Part shown: positions 61,338 through 64,000 of the stretch, piece by piece | Numbering within the stretch: position 1 is the first letter of the stretch | How the letters are laid out: each line of letters begins with the position of its first letter | DNA from: JALYNX01 sp963749415 | GTDB lineage: Bacteria; Actinomycetota; Acidimicrobiia; Spongiisociales; ZC4RG35 | DNA: 64,000 bases | Assembly (NCBI GenBank): GCA_963749415.1 | Contig: CAVVMG010000001.1 | Span: forward strand, 992,001-1,056,000 | Direction of reading: 5' to 3' | Program-made: the position numbers and the translations under genes | Notes under the pieces: generated by a model | What the model was told of the DNA's origin: nothing | Database searches by the model: none | What the model saw: only the letters and a program-made list of their open reading frames with translations

Positions 61338-62146
61338 GCGGCTTCCTCGAGCAGATGAAGGAGAGCTCGATGCGGCGCCTCCAGGAAGCTCGGGCCCTCC
61401 GATCGCTGGAATCGATCACCAAGAGCGCCGCCGACATGCCACCGCCCCGAAGTCTGGGCTCGTTTGGGGACGTGTTCGACGTCATCGCCGAGGTGAAGCC
61501 CAGGTCGCCCGCCGAGGGTCAACTGGGGGGGAGCGACCTGGTCGAGCGCACTGCTGAGTACGAGCGCGGTGGAGCGGGCATGATCTCGGTGCTCACCGAG
61601 CCTGACGCATTCTCCGGATCGATCGAGTTGCTGAGGGCTGTGACTCGGCAGGCCACCGTGCCTGTATTGCGCAAAGACTTCCTGATCGATCCCTACCAGG
61701 TGTTCGAAGCGCGCGCCGCGGGCGCCGATGGGGTCCTTCTAATCGTCCGCATCCTGGACCATGGCACCCTGGAGGCGATGCTGGCTGCGGTGGCGGCGAC
61801 TCGAATGTTTGCCATTGTCGAGGCGTTCGATCGCCGCGATCTGATTCGAGCTATCGGGGTCCTTGCCGCCGGTGCCGACCTTCTGATCGGGGTCAATGGT
61901 CGGGACCTGGACACCCTGGAAGTCGATCCGTCCATCCATGGCGATCTCGCTGATCTGATCGCAGCTTCAGTGCCGGCCGTCGCGGAGAGCGGGATTCGCG
62001 GGCCGGACGGCATCAGGGCTGTGGCCCGGCACGGCTATCGAGGAGCCCTTGTGGGGTCGGCTCTGATGAGATCCGATGACCCAAGTAGTGCAGTGGCGGA
62101 GATGATTTCTGCGGGCCGAGCAACGATCGCGGCGGGCACCAAGTGA
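61334..62146 (+). CDS. trpC: Indole-3-glycerol-phosphate synthase
   Basis: This is a 270-residue TIM-barrel enzyme. The motifs VIAEVKPRSPAEG, ISVLTEPDAFSGS, VLRKDFLIDPYQVFEARAAGAD and VAESGIRGPDGI are all present. The ATG at 61334 overlaps the trpD stop. It is followed by trpF. Confidence 0.96.
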   Translation: MSGFLEQMKESSMRRLQEARALRSLESITKSAADMPPPRSLGSFGDVFDVIAEVKPRSPAEGQLGGSDLVERTAEYERGGAGMISVLTEPDAFSGSIELLRAVTRQATVPVLRKDFLIDPYQVFEARAAGADGVLLIVRILDHGTLEAMLAAVAATRMFAIVEAFDRRDLIRAIGVLAAGADLLIGVNGRDLDTLEVDPSIHGDLADLIAASVPAVAESGIRGPDGIRAVARHGYRGALVGSALMRSDDPSSAVAEMISAGRATIAAGTK

Positions 62147-62762
62147 GCCTTTTCATCAAGCTGTGCGGTCTCTCCACTCCCCGTGACGTCGAGGTCGCGG
62201 TCGAAGCCGGGGCCGATGCCATCGGGCTGGTGATGACCGAGTCGCCACGTCAGCTGAGTCTTTCCCAGGCAGCGAAACTACGAGCCACGATCCCACCTGG
62301 CGTGCTCGCCGTAGCCGTGTTCCATTCGCCGTCCCCCTCCCTGGTTCTGAACGTGCGCGACGAGGTGGGCCCTGACCTGTTTCAGGCCACGTCTGGTGCT
62401 CTTGGCGATCTCGAGGGAGCGCTCACCCTGCCGGTCGTCGTCGACGGGCCCGGAGTCGAATCGCGCGCCGTCTCGGCACTCGACCGGGGGTCGGCCAGGT
62501 TCCTGCTCGATAGCGCCCCCAAGGGAGGCACCGGACGCCCGGCCGACTGGGCCCGGCTGGCCGGCATGAGCGTGTTGTCCCGCATGGTTCTCGCCGGCGG
62601 GCTGCGGCCGGGCAACGTCGCTGACGTGCTCCGGCTTCTCCGGCCAGGCGGCGTCGATGTCAGTTCCGGCGTCGAGCGTGAGCCGGGCGTCAAAGATCAT
62701 GATCTGATGAGGGAGTTTGTCCAGGCCGCCCGCTCGGTCGATGTCGAAGGCGAGGTGACGGT

Positions 62763-62766
<4 letters not shown>
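62143..62766 (+). CDS. trpF: Phosphoribosylanthranilate isomerase
   Basis: This is a 207-residue TIM-barrel isomerase with KLCGLSTPRDVEVAVEAGADAIGLV, a later FLLDSAPKGGTGRPADW and VDVSSGVEREPGVKDHDLM. The GTG start overlaps the trpC stop. The usual KICG is KLCG; other catalytic stretches are intact. Confidence 0.94.
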
Positions 62767-63949
<1,183 letters not shown>

Positions 63950-63953
<4 letters not shown>

Positions 63954-64000
63954 CCACGGTGAGCACCGGGTGGGCCCGCCTGGAGGAGCGCTTGAGGCCC
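63950..64000 (+). CDS. trpA: Tryptophan synthase alpha subunit, partial
   Basis: Only the first 17 codons are in the window (MTTVSTGWARLEERLRP). The ATG at 63950 overlaps the trpB stop, and the position after trpB is the standard place of trpA. The identification rests on operon order, as no catalytic residue is visible yet. Confidence 0.75.

Overview
The window is one stretch of high-GC bacterial chromosome, densely packed with same-strand genes that overlap by 1-4 bases. It points to an actinobacterium. There are two WhiB-type iron-sulfur regulators, a GlnR-type orphan regulator next to glnA, a class II (GlpX) fructose-bisphosphatase, a probable acyl-CoA carboxylase epsilon-like small protein beside methylmalonyl-CoA epimerase, and many GTG/TTG starts. 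The abundant Thr-rich lipoprotein linkers and general gene content suggest a deep-branching lineage such as Acidimicrobiia, but that placement is inference. No phage, insertion sequence, CRISPR array or rRNA was seen.

Layout. 1-1.8 kb: ABC exporter (ATPase plus partial permease), minus strand. 1.8-4.4 kb: dnaX-ybaB-recR. 4.5-8.5 kb: DUF4129 / small membrane protein / MoxR / DUF58 / membrane protein operon. 8.5-10.7 kb: glpX and a thiolase. 10.7-11.3 kb: mce and an epsilon-like gene. 11.3-14.6 kb (minus): murJ, a PHP phosphoesterase and a membrane-anchored cyclophilin. 14.6-16.6 kb: aspartate kinase and asd. 17-18 kb: a GH16-like protein and tRNA-Pro(CGG). 18.1-19.0 kb: a heavily decayed squalene-cyclase-like gene. 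19.1-27.1 kb: a VOC/receiver pair, an NfeD-like protein, whiB, NUDIX, MBL hydrolase, M23 peptidase, a broken RDD gene, mrp (frameshifted 3' end), erpA and a SHOCT protein. 27.2-30.9 kb: ridA, an ALDH7-like dehydrogenase, a methyltransferase and metB. 30.9-35.4 kb (minus): membrane protein, whiB, MFS, glnA, glnR. 35.5-38.2 kb: a TetR regulator and ppk1. 39.4-46.6 kb: a Pho regulon block (four-unit PHO box, pstSCAB-phoU, response regulator, histidine kinase). 46.7-48.5 kb: dxs with a one-base frameshift. 48.5-54.9 kb: two polar amino-acid ABC systems. 54.9-58.1 kb: three exported proteins (CapA-like, PQQ propeller, lipoprotein). 58.1-64 kb: a complete trp operon trpL-E-G-D-C-F-B-A, cut off in trpA.

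The most informative regulatory finding is a classical translation-coupled trp attenuator. A 25-codon leader peptide with four Trp codons (AWWWRW) lies almost directly at a predicted transcription start. A perfect 10-bp antiterminator and a competing intrinsic terminator follow it, just before trpE. The phosphate block carries a clear Streptomyces-style PHO box of four 11-base units.

Several genes are broken by small indels: the squalene-cyclase-like gene (at least ten frame changes), the RDD gene (four), mrp (one, -2) and dxs (one, in a G6 run). Most other genes are intact. The sequence alone cannot say whether this is true decay or localized assembly error. The dxs and mrp cases look more like sequence error; the first gene looks more like decay.
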